A DNA stretch of 64,000 nt, taken from positions 1 to 64,000 of the forward strand of contig QHUM01000053.1 in NCBI GenBank assembly GCA_003222135.1, written 5' to 3'. How positions within the stretch are numbered: the first letter of the stretch is position 1; each line of letters starts with the position of its first letter. This document shows, piece by piece, positions 8,969 to 16,615 of the stretch. The notes below the pieces were generated by a model. It did no database searches. It was not told the DNA's origin and was given only the letters and a program-made list of their open reading frames with translations. The stretch comes from Gemmatimonadota bacterium. GTDB taxonomy: Bacteria > Gemmatimonadota > Gemmatimonadetes > Gemmatimonadales > GWC2-71-9. A program made the position numbers and the translations under genes.

Positions 8969-10723
8969 TTACTCGACGACGGTGCGCCACCCGCGCCGCG
9001 ACAGGTCGCGGTAGATCACCGCACCGGCGATGGCACTGAGGCCAAGCATGAGGATGCCGGGCCGCGTCTCGTGCAACAGCAGCTTGCCGACGCCGAACAA
9101 TGCCCCGTAGACGAGCACGCAGCCGGCGACCCAGTCGAGCAGATTCGCCAGGCCATCGGTCGACGGACGCACGTCAGGGGCGCGCGCGGCGACAGGCCCC
9201 CAGCCCAGGCGCGACGGGCGGGTGCGGCGGTAGAAGGCGACCAGCGTCGCGTCGCTCTCGGGGCGCGTCGTGTAGGTGACGACCAGCCACACCACGGTCG
9301 TGACGGCTACCGTGACGAGCACGATGCGCGCGAAATCCAGCGGCAGGTCGCTGTCGAGCCCGCCGACCGTCTGCAATAGGACCGACACGACGAACGCCGT
9401 GATCATCGCCGACACCTCGCTCCAGGCGTTGATGCGCCACCAATACCAGCGCAACAGCAGCACGGCGCCCGTCCCGGCCCCCGTAATGATCAACAGCTTC
9501 CAGGCGCCGCCGATCGACTCGATGCGAAAGGCCACCGCCGCGGAGATAACGGTGAGCAGCGCCGTCGCGAGCCGCGACGCGAGCACGTAGTGCGGCTCGC
9601 CGGCGTCGCGGCGTACGAAGCGGCGATAGAAGTCGTTCACGAGATAGCTCGCACCCCAGTTGAGCTGGGTGGCGATCGTGGACATGAAGGCCGCCGCGAA
9701 CGCCGCGACCATGAGGCCGCGCAGCGACGACGGCAGGTAGTCGATCATGACGCGGATGTACCCGGTTTCCGGGTCCTTCAAGCCGGGGAACAGGATCAGC
9801 GACGCCAGCGCCACGAGGATCCAGGGCCAGGGGCGCACGGCATAGTGCGCGATGTTGAACCACAGCGTCGCGAGTAACGAGTGCTTCTCGTCTTTCGCGC
9901 TGAGCATCCGCTGCGCCACGTAGCCACCGCCGCCGGGCTCGGCCCCCGGGTACCACGTGGCCCACCAGTTCACCGCGATGTAGACGAAGAAGGTGAGCAT
10001 CGGCATCCACACCGAGCCGATCTCCGGCACGAAGCCCAGCGCCGAGCCGCGTCCGCTAGCTACGAGCTTCGTCTTCATCGCCTCGATCCCGCCCACGGCC
10101 TTGACCGCCACGATCGCCAGCACGATCACCATGCCCATCTTGATGACGAACTGAAACAGGTCGGTCACCAGCACCCCCCACAGCCCGGAGAGCGTCGAGA
10201 TCGCCGACGTGAGCACGATCAACCCGACCACGATCCACAGCGCCTCGCCTTTCGAGATGGTGAAGACCAACTCGAGGATCTTCGCCATCGCGAGGTTCAC
10301 CCATCCCAGGATGATGCAGTTGATGAGCAGACCCAAATAGAGCGCGCGGAAACCGCGCAGGAACGCGGCCGGCGGGCCGGCGTAACGGAGCTCGGAGAAC
10401 TCGATGTCGGTCATCACCCCGGCGCGCCGCCACAAGCGGGCGTAGAAGAACACGGTCAGCATGCCGCTCGCCAGGAGGTTCCACCACAGCCAGTTGCCGG
10501 CGATCCCGTTCTTCGCCACGAGGCCGGTGACCACGAGCGGCGTGTCGGCGGCGAACGTGGTCGCGACCATCGAGGTGCCCGCGAGCCACCAGGGGACGTT
10601 TCTCCCCGACAGGAAGAACTCGGCCGTGTTGCGGCTGGCGCGGCCCTTGTAATACAGACCGACCGCCACGTTGAAGGCGAAGTAGAGGGCGATGATCGAC
10701 CAATCGAGGAAGTCGAGGCGCAT
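8969..10723 (-). CDS. Sodium:solute symporter (SSS/SLC5 family)
   Basis: A 584-aa polytopic inner-membrane carrier with about 13-14 helices. Family features include the N-terminal DWSIIALYFAFNVAVGLYY, the SGRNVPWWLAGTSMVATTF segment around the first half-helix, and the central LSGLWGVLVTDLFQF. The substrate is not visible; this branch resembles carriers of sugars and amino sugars. Location among peptidoglycan-degrading genes suggests uptake of released MurNAc, GlcNAc or an anhydro-sugar, which is inference. ATG 10723 is chosen over GTG/ATG positions nine codons upstream because it fits the conserved N-terminus. It diverges from the IscA-like gene. Confidence 0.9.
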   Translation of the reverse strand: MRLDFLDWSIIALYFAFNVAVGLYYKGRASRNTAEFFLSGRNVPWWLAGTSMVATTFAADTPLVVTGLVAKNGIAGNWLWWNLLASGMLTVFFYARLWRRAGVMTDIEFSELRYAGPPAAFLRGFRALYLGLLINCIILGWVNLAMAKILELVFTISKGEALWIVVGLIVLTSAISTLSGLWGVLVTDLFQFVIKMGMVIVLAIVAVKAVGGIEAMKTKLVASGRGSALGFVPEIGSVWMPMLTFFVYIAVNWWATWYPGAEPGGGGYVAQRMLSAKDEKHSLLATLWFNIAHYAVRPWPWILVALASLILFPGLKDPETGYIRVMIDYLPSSLRGLMVAAFAAAFMSTIATQLNWGASYLVNDFYRRFVRRDAGEPHYVLASRLATALLTVISAAVAFRIESIGGAWKLLIITGAGTGAVLLLRWYWWRINAWSEVSAMITAFVVSVLLQTVGGLDSDLPLDFARIVLVTVAVTTVVWLVVTYTTRPESDATLVAFYRRTRPSRLGWGPVAARAPDVRPSTDGLANLLDWVAGCVLVYGALFGVGKLLLHETRPGILMLGLSAIAGAVIYRDLSRRGWRTVVE

Positions 10724-10749
10724 GCGCGAACGATTCCGTGATGGAGGCA

Positions 10750-10761
10750 CCCCAATTGGGG
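10750..10761. promoter_or_regulatory. Perfect 12-bp palindrome in divergent intergenic region
   Basis: The sequence CCCCAATTGGGG is a perfect inverted repeat between the divergent symporter (start 10723) and the IscA-like gene (promoter at 10791). It lies where an operator for the symporter could be. There is no second copy nearby and no regulator gene adjacent, so the role is only a suggestion. Confidence 0.3.
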
Positions 10762-10790
10762 GAACGACGGGCTGGGATGCAAGCGGGTGG

Positions 10791-10819
10791 TTGACACGCC
10801 GGCTCGGCCTACCTAACTT
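10791..10819 (+). promoter_or_regulatory. Sigma70-type promoter for the IscA-like gene
   Basis: A perfect -35 hexamer TTGACA (10791-10796), a 17-bp spacer and TAACTT as -10 (10814-10819). The predicted transcription start near 10826 leaves a short leader that contains the ribosome site GGAGGAT ahead of the ATG at 10843. This is the clearest promoter in the window. Confidence 0.72.
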
Positions 10820-10842
10820 CCTGTCTGATCGGAGGATACATC

Positions 10843-11202
10843 ATGGCGACGACGCAGAAGGCGGCCCCCATCACGCTCACGGTCACCGACAAGGCGGCCG
10901 TGGAAGTGAGAAAGTTCATGGCGGAGGAGCACGTCGCACCGGAGACCGCCGGCCTGCGGGTCGGCGTGCTGCCGGGCGGCTGCTCGGGATTCCGCTACAG
11001 TCTGAGCATCGAGGACAAACCCGCCGACGACGACATCGTGATCGAGAGCGGCGGCGTGCGCTGCTTCGTAGACAGCTTCAGCGCCCAGTATTTGAACGGC
11101 GTGACGTTGGACTACAAGAGCAATTTCCAGGAATCGGGCTTCGCGTTCGACAACCCGAACGCCACGGGTGGCTGCGGCTGCGGGTCGTCGTTCACCGTCT
11201 GA
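10843..11202 (+). CDS. Iron-sulfur cluster carrier, IscA/ErpA (HesB) family
   Basis: A 119-aa A-type carrier that accepts and passes iron-sulfur clusters to apo-enzymes in the cytosol. The three conserved cysteines are present: Cys47 in LPGGCSGF, and Cys111 and Cys113 in GGCGCGSSF. The start ATG follows a good GGAGG ribosome site, with its own promoter upstream and a strong intrinsic terminator downstream, so it is a single-gene transcription unit set inside the amino-sugar region. The subtype (IscA, ErpA or SufA) cannot be fixed by eye. Confidence 0.94.
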   Translation: MATTQKAAPITLTVTDKAAVEVRKFMAEEHVAPETAGLRVGVLPGGCSGFRYSLSIEDKPADDDIVIESGGVRCFVDSFSAQYLNGVTLDYKSNFQESGFAFDNPNATGGCGCGSSFTV

Positions 11203-11233
11203 CCCCGTTGGTCCGTCCCGCCTCGGTAGTGCA

Positions 11234-11259
11234 GGCCCGCGCACGGCGCGGGCCTTTTT
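11234..11259 (+). terminator. Strong intrinsic terminator after the IscA-like gene
   Basis: A perfect 9-bp stem (GGCCCGCGC / GCGCGGGCC) with a 3-nt loop is followed by TTTTT at 11255-11259. It lies 31 nt after the stop codon. The start of the next symporter gene is only 4 nt beyond the T-run. Confidence 0.9.
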
Positions 11260-11263
11260 GCTA

Positions 11264-12763
11264 GTGCGCCCGCTCGACGTTGCGGTCATTTTCCTGTATT
11301 TCGCGGCGGTGATCGCCGCGGGACTGCTGCTCGCCGGCCGCCAGCGCGACGCGAGCGATTACTTCCTGGGCCACCGGGGACTGCCGTGGTGGGCGCTGAT
11401 GTTCTCGATCGTCGCGACGGAGACGTCGGCGGTCACGGTCATCTCGGTCCCGGGCCTCGCAGCACGAGGGAACCTCACTTTCCTGCAGATCTCGTTCGGC
11501 TACCTGGCCGGCCGGATCGGAGTCGCCGCGCTGCTCCTGCCCGGCTACTTCGAGGGGACGCAGGATACAGCGTACCAGCGCCTCGAGCGGCGCTTCGGAC
11601 CGGTCGCGCGGCGTACGGCCTCGGGGGTCTTCCTCGTGACCCGCGCGCTCGCCGACTGCGTGCGGATCTTCGCCACCGCCATCCCGCTCGCCATCATCAC
11701 GCACTGGAACCTCGCCGCAGGGATCCTGGCGATCGGGATGGTCACGCTCGTCTACACGTGGGTCGGCGGCCTGCGCGCCGTGGTGTGGGTGGACGCGATC
11801 CAGCTCGGCGTGTACCTGCTCGGCGGCATCGCGACGCTCGTCGTCGCCACGCATCTGGCGGGCGGCCTCGGCGCCTTCGCACGCGCTTGGGATGCGGGCA
11901 AGCTCACCGCGCTCGACTTCCGACCATCGTTCACGGTCCTGTACACGTTCTGGGGCGGTCTCATAGGCGGCGCGCTCCTGGCCGCCGCCTCGCACGGGAC
12001 CGATCATCTGATCGTCCAGCGGCTGCTCGCGGCCCGGGGCCTGCGGGATGCGCAACGCGCGTTGATCGGATCGGGTGTGTTCATCATCGCGCAATTCGCG
12101 CTGTTCCTGCTCGTCGGGACGGCCCTGTGGCTCGCCGGGGCCGACCACGCGGGCATGCGGAGCGACGCGATCTATCCGACGTTCGTGATCACGCAGCTGC
12201 CCACCGGGCTCGCCGGCCTGGTGGTCGCCGGGATCCTCGCCGCGGCGATGAGCAGCCACGCGTCGGCCGTCAACTCGCTCGCCTCCGCCTCGACTCACGA
12301 CTTTTACGCGCCGCTCACCGGCCGTCAGGGCCCGGCGCATCTCCTGTGGGTGGGCCGCTGGCTGACGCTGGTGTGGACCGCCGTGCTCGTGACCGGCGCG
12401 ATGGCGTTTCGGAGCCAGAACACGCCCGTGGTCCAGCTCGCCCTCAGCATCGCGTCGGTCACGTACGGCAGCCTGCTGGGCACCTACGTGCTCGGGGGCG
12501 TGTGGCCTCGCGCCCGGCAGTCCGATGTGATCGTCGCGATCGTCGTGAGCGCCGTCGTGATGACGCCGGTCGTGCTGGGCAACGTGATACCGGGCTTCCC
12601 GTGGCGCTGGCTCCCGGGGCTCGCGTGGCCGTGGTACGTGCCGCTCGGGACCGGCGTGACGGTGGCGGTGGGGATGCTCGCGTCGCTGGTCGGACGGGCG
12701 GACCCTAAAGGACTCCCTGAGGGTCGCGGCCCGACCGGCGGACCGACTATCCGGGCGGCATGA
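11264..12763 (+). CDS. Sodium:solute symporter (SSS/SLC5 family), second copy
   Basis: A 499-aa inner-membrane carrier. The N-terminal helix (VRPLDVAVIFLYFAAVIAAG), FLGHRGLPWWALMFSIVATE and AAAMSSHASAVNSLAS are SSS-family features. It is paralogous in type, not closely identical, to the symporter at 8969-10723. GTG 11264 is the only start that gives a normal family N-terminus, but it lies 4 nt after a terminator T-run and has no ribosome site. Its last 21 codons lie in a large palindrome, and the stop overlaps the kinase start as ATGA. The direct link to an amino-sugar kinase suggests an amino-sugar substrate (inference). Confidence 0.88.
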   Translation: MRPLDVAVIFLYFAAVIAAGLLLAGRQRDASDYFLGHRGLPWWALMFSIVATETSAVTVISVPGLAARGNLTFLQISFGYLAGRIGVAALLLPGYFEGTQDTAYQRLERRFGPVARRTASGVFLVTRALADCVRIFATAIPLAIITHWNLAAGILAIGMVTLVYTWVGGLRAVVWVDAIQLGVYLLGGIATLVVATHLAGGLGAFARAWDAGKLTALDFRPSFTVLYTFWGGLIGGALLAAASHGTDHLIVQRLLAARGLRDAQRALIGSGVFIIAQFALFLLVGTALWLAGADHAGMRSDAIYPTFVITQLPTGLAGLVVAGILAAAMSSHASAVNSLASASTHDFYAPLTGRQGPAHLLWVGRWLTLVWTAVLVTGAMAFRSQNTPVVQLALSIASVTYGSLLGTYVLGGVWPRARQSDVIVAIVVSAVVMTPVVLGNVIPGFPWRWLPGLAWPWYVPLGTGVTVAVGMLASLVGRADPKGLPEGRGPTGGPTIRAA

Positions 12764-12822
12764 CTCCACCGCCCGCCCGTCCGTCCGACCGGCTGCGACC
12801 GTCAGGAAGTCCTTTAGGGACC
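12700..12822. repeat. 123-bp imperfect palindrome spanning a gene junction
   Basis: Arms 12700-12731 and 12791-12822 are inverted copies matching at 28 of 32 positions, centred on the motif CCCTAAAGGACT. The centre adds a smaller GGGCGG/CCGCCC stem (12753-12758 with 12769-12774). The structure covers the last 21 codons of the symporter and the first 21 codons of the kinase, including the ATGA overlap. It looks like an inserted hairpin element that became coding on both sides. Confidence 0.75.
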
Positions 12823-13725
12823 ACCATCTTTCTCGGCGCCGACGCCGGCGGGTCCCACTCCACTGTGGTGATCGGGACCGCCGAGTTGACGATCCTCGGC
12901 CGCGCCGACGGACCGCCCGCCGCGATGAAGCCAGGGGGCGCCCCGGCCTCGGCCGCTGTGCTGAGCGAGACCGGGCGCCGCGCCGCGGCGCAAGCGGACG
13001 TCGACCTCCCGGTGGAGCGGGCAGTCATAGCGGCGGCCGGAGCAGGACGGCTCCAGGAGCAGGCGGAGTTGGAAGGCGCCCTCGTGCACGCCGGGCTGGC
13101 CCGTCGCGTGCGCGTCATGGCGGACGGCGAGGTCGCGCTCTCCATGGCGTTCGCGGACGGAACCGGGATCATCGTCAGCGCGGGCACCGGCTCTATCGCG
13201 TACGCGCGCGATCCAGCGGGGCAGCTGCACCGCGCGGGCGGCTATGGCTGGCAGCTGGGGGACGAGGGCGGCGGGTACTGGCTGGGGCGACGCGCGCTGG
13301 ACGTCGCCGCGCGCGCTCAGGACGGGCGTGGCGAAGGCTCCACCTTGCTCGCCCGCCTGTTGGGAGCGCTCGGGCTGCAGACGTTCGACGATCTGGTCCG
13401 CTGGACAGCGACCGCGACGCCGGCCCAGGTCGCCGCGCTGGCGCCGCACGTCCTCAACGCGGCGCGCGACGGGGAGGCCGTGGCCCTGCGCGCGGTGCAA
13501 GACGCGGCGCGAGAGCTCGTTGCCCTCGTCGTCGCCCTCGAGCGACACTACCCCGGGACGACCGCCGTCTCGGTGGCGACGGCGGGCGGCCTGCTGGTCC
13601 CCCACTCTCCTCTCGCCGACGCCTTCCGCGACCGGCTTGCCGCGGAGTCGAAGCGGGCGCGGCTGGTCAGCACCAAGGTCGACACGCCGGTCGGGGCGCT
13701 CCAGCTGGCCGTGCGGATGGCGTAG
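12760..13725 (+). CDS. BadF/BadG/BcrA/BcrD-type kinase, probable N-acetylglucosamine/MurNAc kinase
   Basis: A cytosolic ASKHA-fold kinase (321 aa) likely to phosphorylate an imported amino sugar. Visible motifs are the phosphate-1 loop LGADAGGSHSTVV, the phosphate-2 region SAGTGSIAYARD and the family block YGWQLGDEGGGYWLGRRAL. Known relatives include NagK-like and MurK kinases, which phosphorylate GlcNAc and/or MurNAc during wall recycling. The first 22 residues, rich in Pro, Arg and Ser, are encoded in the palindrome and precede the conserved core, so the functional domain starts near TIFLGADAGG. ATGA coupling to the symporter supports an uptake-plus-phosphorylation pair. Confidence 0.88.
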   Translation: MTPPPARPSDRLRPSGSPLGTTIFLGADAGGSHSTVVIGTAELTILGRADGPPAAMKPGGAPASAAVLSETGRRAAAQADVDLPVERAVIAAAGAGRLQEQAELEGALVHAGLARRVRVMADGEVALSMAFADGTGIIVSAGTGSIAYARDPAGQLHRAGGYGWQLGDEGGGYWLGRRALDVAARAQDGRGEGSTLLARLLGALGLQTFDDLVRWTATATPAQVAALAPHVLNAARDGEAVALRAVQDAARELVALVVALERHYPGTTAVSVATAGGLLVPHSPLADAFRDRLAAESKRARLVSTKVDTPVGALQLAVRMA

Positions 13726-13735
13726 GGACGCGATA

Positions 13736-13807
13736 GGGCGGAGGTCGCGGAGTCCGGCTCCGCGACAAAAATACGCAGTCGCTCGCCGGACCCCGCGACC
13801 TCCGCCC
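13736..13807. repeat. Long hairpin with conserved core (copy 1) between convergent genes
   Basis: Arms 13736-13758 and 13785-13807 pair at 22 of 23 positions. The apex (13759-13784) holds a 25-base sequence identical to copy 2 at 61570; its centre is a GCGAC/GTCGC stem around an AAAAATACGCA loop. A competing perfect 9-bp stem exists at 13744-13752 with 13758-13766. It fills the gap between the kinase and the convergent symporter gene. A bidirectional terminator is the simplest role, but there is no T-run after either arm. Confidence 0.85.
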
Positions 13808-13820
13808 TCGTACGCGCCTG

Positions 13821-15116
13821 CTACGCTGCCGGCGCCAACCTCACGTCCCCGCCCACGGCGCGCGGGTCCCAGTCGCTTTCGGTGCGTGCCACGTACACCG
13901 CCGCCGTCAGGTCGCCGCACACGTTCACCGTGGTGCGGCACATGTCGAGGATGCGGTCGACGCCCAGAATGATCGCGATGCCCTCGGCCGGCACACCGAC
14001 TGTGGCAAGCACGACCATCAAGAGCGGCAATGAGCCGCCCGGCACTCCCGCCGCACCGACCGCCGTGATGACGCTCAGGATCAGGACGATGATCTGAGTG
14101 CCGAGATCGAGCGACACGCCGAACACCTGCGCGAGGAAGAGCACGGTCACGCCTTCGTACAGCGCCGTGCCGTTCATACACATCGTCGAGCCGAGCGGCA
14201 AGACGAAGCCGGCGATCTGCGGCGGGATCTTCAGCTCCTCCTCTGCCACGGCGATGTTCGTGGGGAGCGTCGCGTTGCTCGAGCTGGTCGAGAACGCTGT
14301 GATGATACTCGCACGGATGCGGCTCCAGAACACGCGCGGGTCGAGGCCACCGAGCAGCCGTACGAGGAGCGACAGGCTCACGGTTCCATGGATCACGAGC
14401 CCCGCCACGACGACGACGACGTACAGCCCGAGCTGGCGCAGCAGCCCCCAGCCGAAGCGTGAGGTCGTGAAAAAGATGAGCCCGAACACGCCGTAGGGAG
14501 CGAGCTTCATCGCGAGGTCGATGATCTTCACCACCGCCTCGCCGATGGCGTCCAGCACGCGAAGCAAGGGCCGCGCCTTGTCCTCCGGGATGAGCGTGAG
14601 CGCCGCGCCGAACACCAGCGAGAAAAAGATCACGCCCAGCAGGTCCATCCCGGCCGCCGCCTGGATCGGGTTGCGCGGCACCATGTTCACGAACGTCTCG
14701 ACGCCGAACCGGGTCGAGCCGGCGGCCTGGAGCCCTTGCGCCTGCGAGCGATACGTCGCCATCAGCTGCTCGCGCACCTCCGGGGCGAGGCCCGCGCCCG
14801 GCTGGAACGCGTTGACGAGCACGAGGCCGATGGCGGCCGATAGCGCCGTCGAGAGTAAGAAGTACACGAGCGTCCGGATGCCGACACGGCCCACCTTGCG
14901 GATATCGCCAATCCCCGCAACGCCCAGCGTGATGGACGTGAAGACGAGCGGGATCACCGTCATGAGCAGCATCCGGAGGAACACCTGCCCCACCGGCCCC
15001 GCGACATTGTCGCCGAGCCAATGCACCCACGTCGCCCCCGGGGCGAGCGTGTTCGCGGCGATGCCGCTCGCGGCGCCGAGCACGAGGCCCAGGACGATCT
15101 TGCTGTGAAGCCTCAC
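13821..15116 (-). CDS. Dicarboxylate/amino acid:cation symporter (DAACS, GltP/DctA family)
   Basis: A 431-aa inner-membrane carrier that couples uptake of glutamate, aspartate or C4-dicarboxylates to protons or sodium. The serine-rich re-entrant loop [13 protein letters not shown], the motif [12 protein letters not shown] and the C-terminal [16 protein letters not shown] match the family's substrate and cation sites. GTG 15116 gives the expected N-terminus and forms a GTGA overlap with the amino-acid permease upstream. Substrate choice between amino acid and dicarboxylate is not decided here. Confidence 0.93.
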   Translation of the reverse strand: MRLHSKIVLGLVLGAASGIAANTLAPGATWVHWLGDNVAGPVGQVFLRMLLMTVIPLVFTSITLGVAGIGDIRKVGRVGIRTLVYFLLSTALSAAIGLVLVNAFQPGAGLAPEVREQLMATYRSQAQGLQAAGSTRFGVETFVNMVPRNPIQAAAGMDLLGVIFFSLVFGAALTLIPEDKARPLLRVLDAIGEAVVKIIDLAMKLAPYGVFGLIFFTTSRFGWGLLRQLGLYVVVVVAGLVIHGTVSLSLLVRLLGGLDPRVFWSRIRASIITAFSTSSSNATLPTNIAVAEEELKIPPQIAGFVLPLGSTMCMNGTALYEGVTVLFLAQVFGVSLDLGTQIIVLILSVITAVGAAGVPGGSLPLLMVVLATVGVPAEGIAIILGVDRILDMCRTTVNVCGDLTAAVYVARTESDWDPRAVGGDVRLAPAA

Positions 15117-16615
15117 GGCGCCGGGTGAGACGCCACGTGCAGCTTGCTGTGGCGATAGCCGTAGAAGATGTAGAGCGCGAGACCGATGATCAGCCAGACG
15201 GCGAAGCGCACCCAGGTCTCGAGCGGCAGCCCGACCATCACGAACAGGCACAGGACGGCGCCCGTGAGTGCCACGACCCACACGAACGGCACCCGGAACG
15301 GCCGGGGGCGCTCGCGGTCGGTGTAGCGCAGCACGAGCACGCCGATGCACACGAGGACGAACGCGAACAGCGTGCCGATATTGGTGAGGTTGTACGTTTC
15401 GCCGGCATCCCCGATGAGCGACCACAGTCCCACGAAGACGCCCGTGATCAGCGTCGTGATGTGGGGCACGCGGGTTCTGGCGTGGACCCGCGCCGCCCAC
15501 GGCGGCAGCAGGCCGTCCCGCCCCATCGCGAAGAAGATGCGCGGCTGCCCGTACTGGAACACCAGCAGCACCGCCGACATCGAGATGATCGCGCCCAGGG
15601 CGACGATCCAGCCCACCGTCGTGAACCCCGCGCTGTTCAGCGCCTTGGCTAGCGGGTCGGCGACGGCGAGCTCGGTGTAGGGCACCATGCCGGTGAGCAC
15701 GGCGCCCACGATCATGTAGATCACGGTGCAGATGGCGAGGCCGCCCAGGATGCCGATCGGCAGATTGCGCTGGGGGTTCTTCGTCTCCTCGGCCGCCGTC
15801 GAAATCGCATCGAACCCGATGTAGGCGAAGAACACGATCGCCGCTCCCTGGTGCACGCCGCGGAAGCCGTTCGGAGCAAACGGGTGATAGTTCGCGGTAC
15901 TGATGTGCGTCAACCCGGCCACGACGAACAGTCCCAGCACGAGCAGCTTGATCGTCACCATGATGTTGTTCGCCGTGGCGCTCTCGCGCACGCCGAGCAT
16001 GAGCAGCCAGGTGACCAACATGACGATCACGAACGCCGGGACGTTCAGGAGCATCGGGATACCGGCCAGATGGGGGGCGCTCTGGAGCAGGCCGTGCTGG
16101 GCCGGATCGGGGGAGAGGAGCGCCGTTCGGTACCCCGTCGTAAGCCAGACGGGCAGCTGGACGTTGAAGCTGCGCAGCAGCGATGTGAAGTAATCACCCC
16201 AGGAGATGGCGACGGCCACGTTGCCGACGGCGTACTCGAGGATCAGGTCCCAGCCGATGATCCAGGCGACGATCTCGCCGAGCGTCGCGTACGAGTAGGC
16301 GTAGGCGCTGCCCGCCTGGGGGATCATGGCCGCCAGCTCGGCGTAGCACAGCCCGGCCAGCGCGCAGGCCACGCCGAGGAACAGGAATGACAGCACCAGC
16401 GCCGGCCCGGCGCCGCTGCGCACCAGATGCCCGGCGGCGTCGTACTGTCCGGCCGCCGCCGTGCCGATCGCTCCGAAGATCCCGGCGCCGATCACTGCCC
16501 CGATCCCGAGCATCACGAGATCGCCGGCGCCCAGCGCGCGCTTCAGGGCGTACGGGCTCTCGCCCTCAACCACCAGCTCCGCAATCGGCTTGCGGGCGAA
16601 GAGCTGCCTAGACAA
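15113..16615 (-). CDS. APC-family cationic-type amino-acid permease
   Basis: A 500-aa permease with 12 or more helices. LGIGAVIGAGIFGAIGTAA is the unwound helix-1 substrate motif of APC carriers, and FFAYIGFDAISTAAEETKNPQRNLP is the segment typical of the CAT branch. TTG at 16615 is the start: the preceding pyrophosphatase ends in an 8-bp overlap (TTGTCTAG), and the resulting N-terminus matches relatives. It sits between the proton pyrophosphatase and a DAACS carrier, so all three are probably one transcript. Confidence 0.91.
   Translation of the reverse strand: MSRQLFARKPIAELVVEGESPYALKRALGAGDLVMLGIGAVIGAGIFGAIGTAAAGQYDAAGHLVRSGAGPALVLSFLFLGVACALAGLCYAELAAMIPQAGSAYAYSYATLGEIVAWIIGWDLILEYAVGNVAVAISWGDYFTSLLRSFNVQLPVWLTTGYRTALLSPDPAQHGLLQSAPHLAGIPMLLNVPAFVIVMLVTWLLMLGVRESATANNIMVTIKLLVLGLFVVAGLTHISTANYHPFAPNGFRGVHQGAAIVFFAYIGFDAISTAAEETKNPQRNLPIGILGGLAICTVIYMIVGAVLTGMVPYTELAVADPLAKALNSAGFTTVGWIVALGAIISMSAVLLVFQYGQPRIFFAMGRDGLLPPWAARVHARTRVPHITTLITGVFVGLWSLIGDAGETYNLTNIGTLFAFVLVCIGVLVLRYTDRERPRPFRVPFVWVVALTGAVLCLFVMVGLPLETWVRFAVWLIIGLALYIFYGYRHSKLHVASHPAP

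Noticed and set aside
12700..12822. Insertion sequence or MITE with target-site duplication
   Set aside because: No transposase and no flanking direct repeat seen; only a palindrome can be supported.
13744..13807. Standard intrinsic terminator after the kinase
   Set aside because: Strong stem but no T-run on either strand after the arm; described instead as a conserved-core hairpin of uncertain role.
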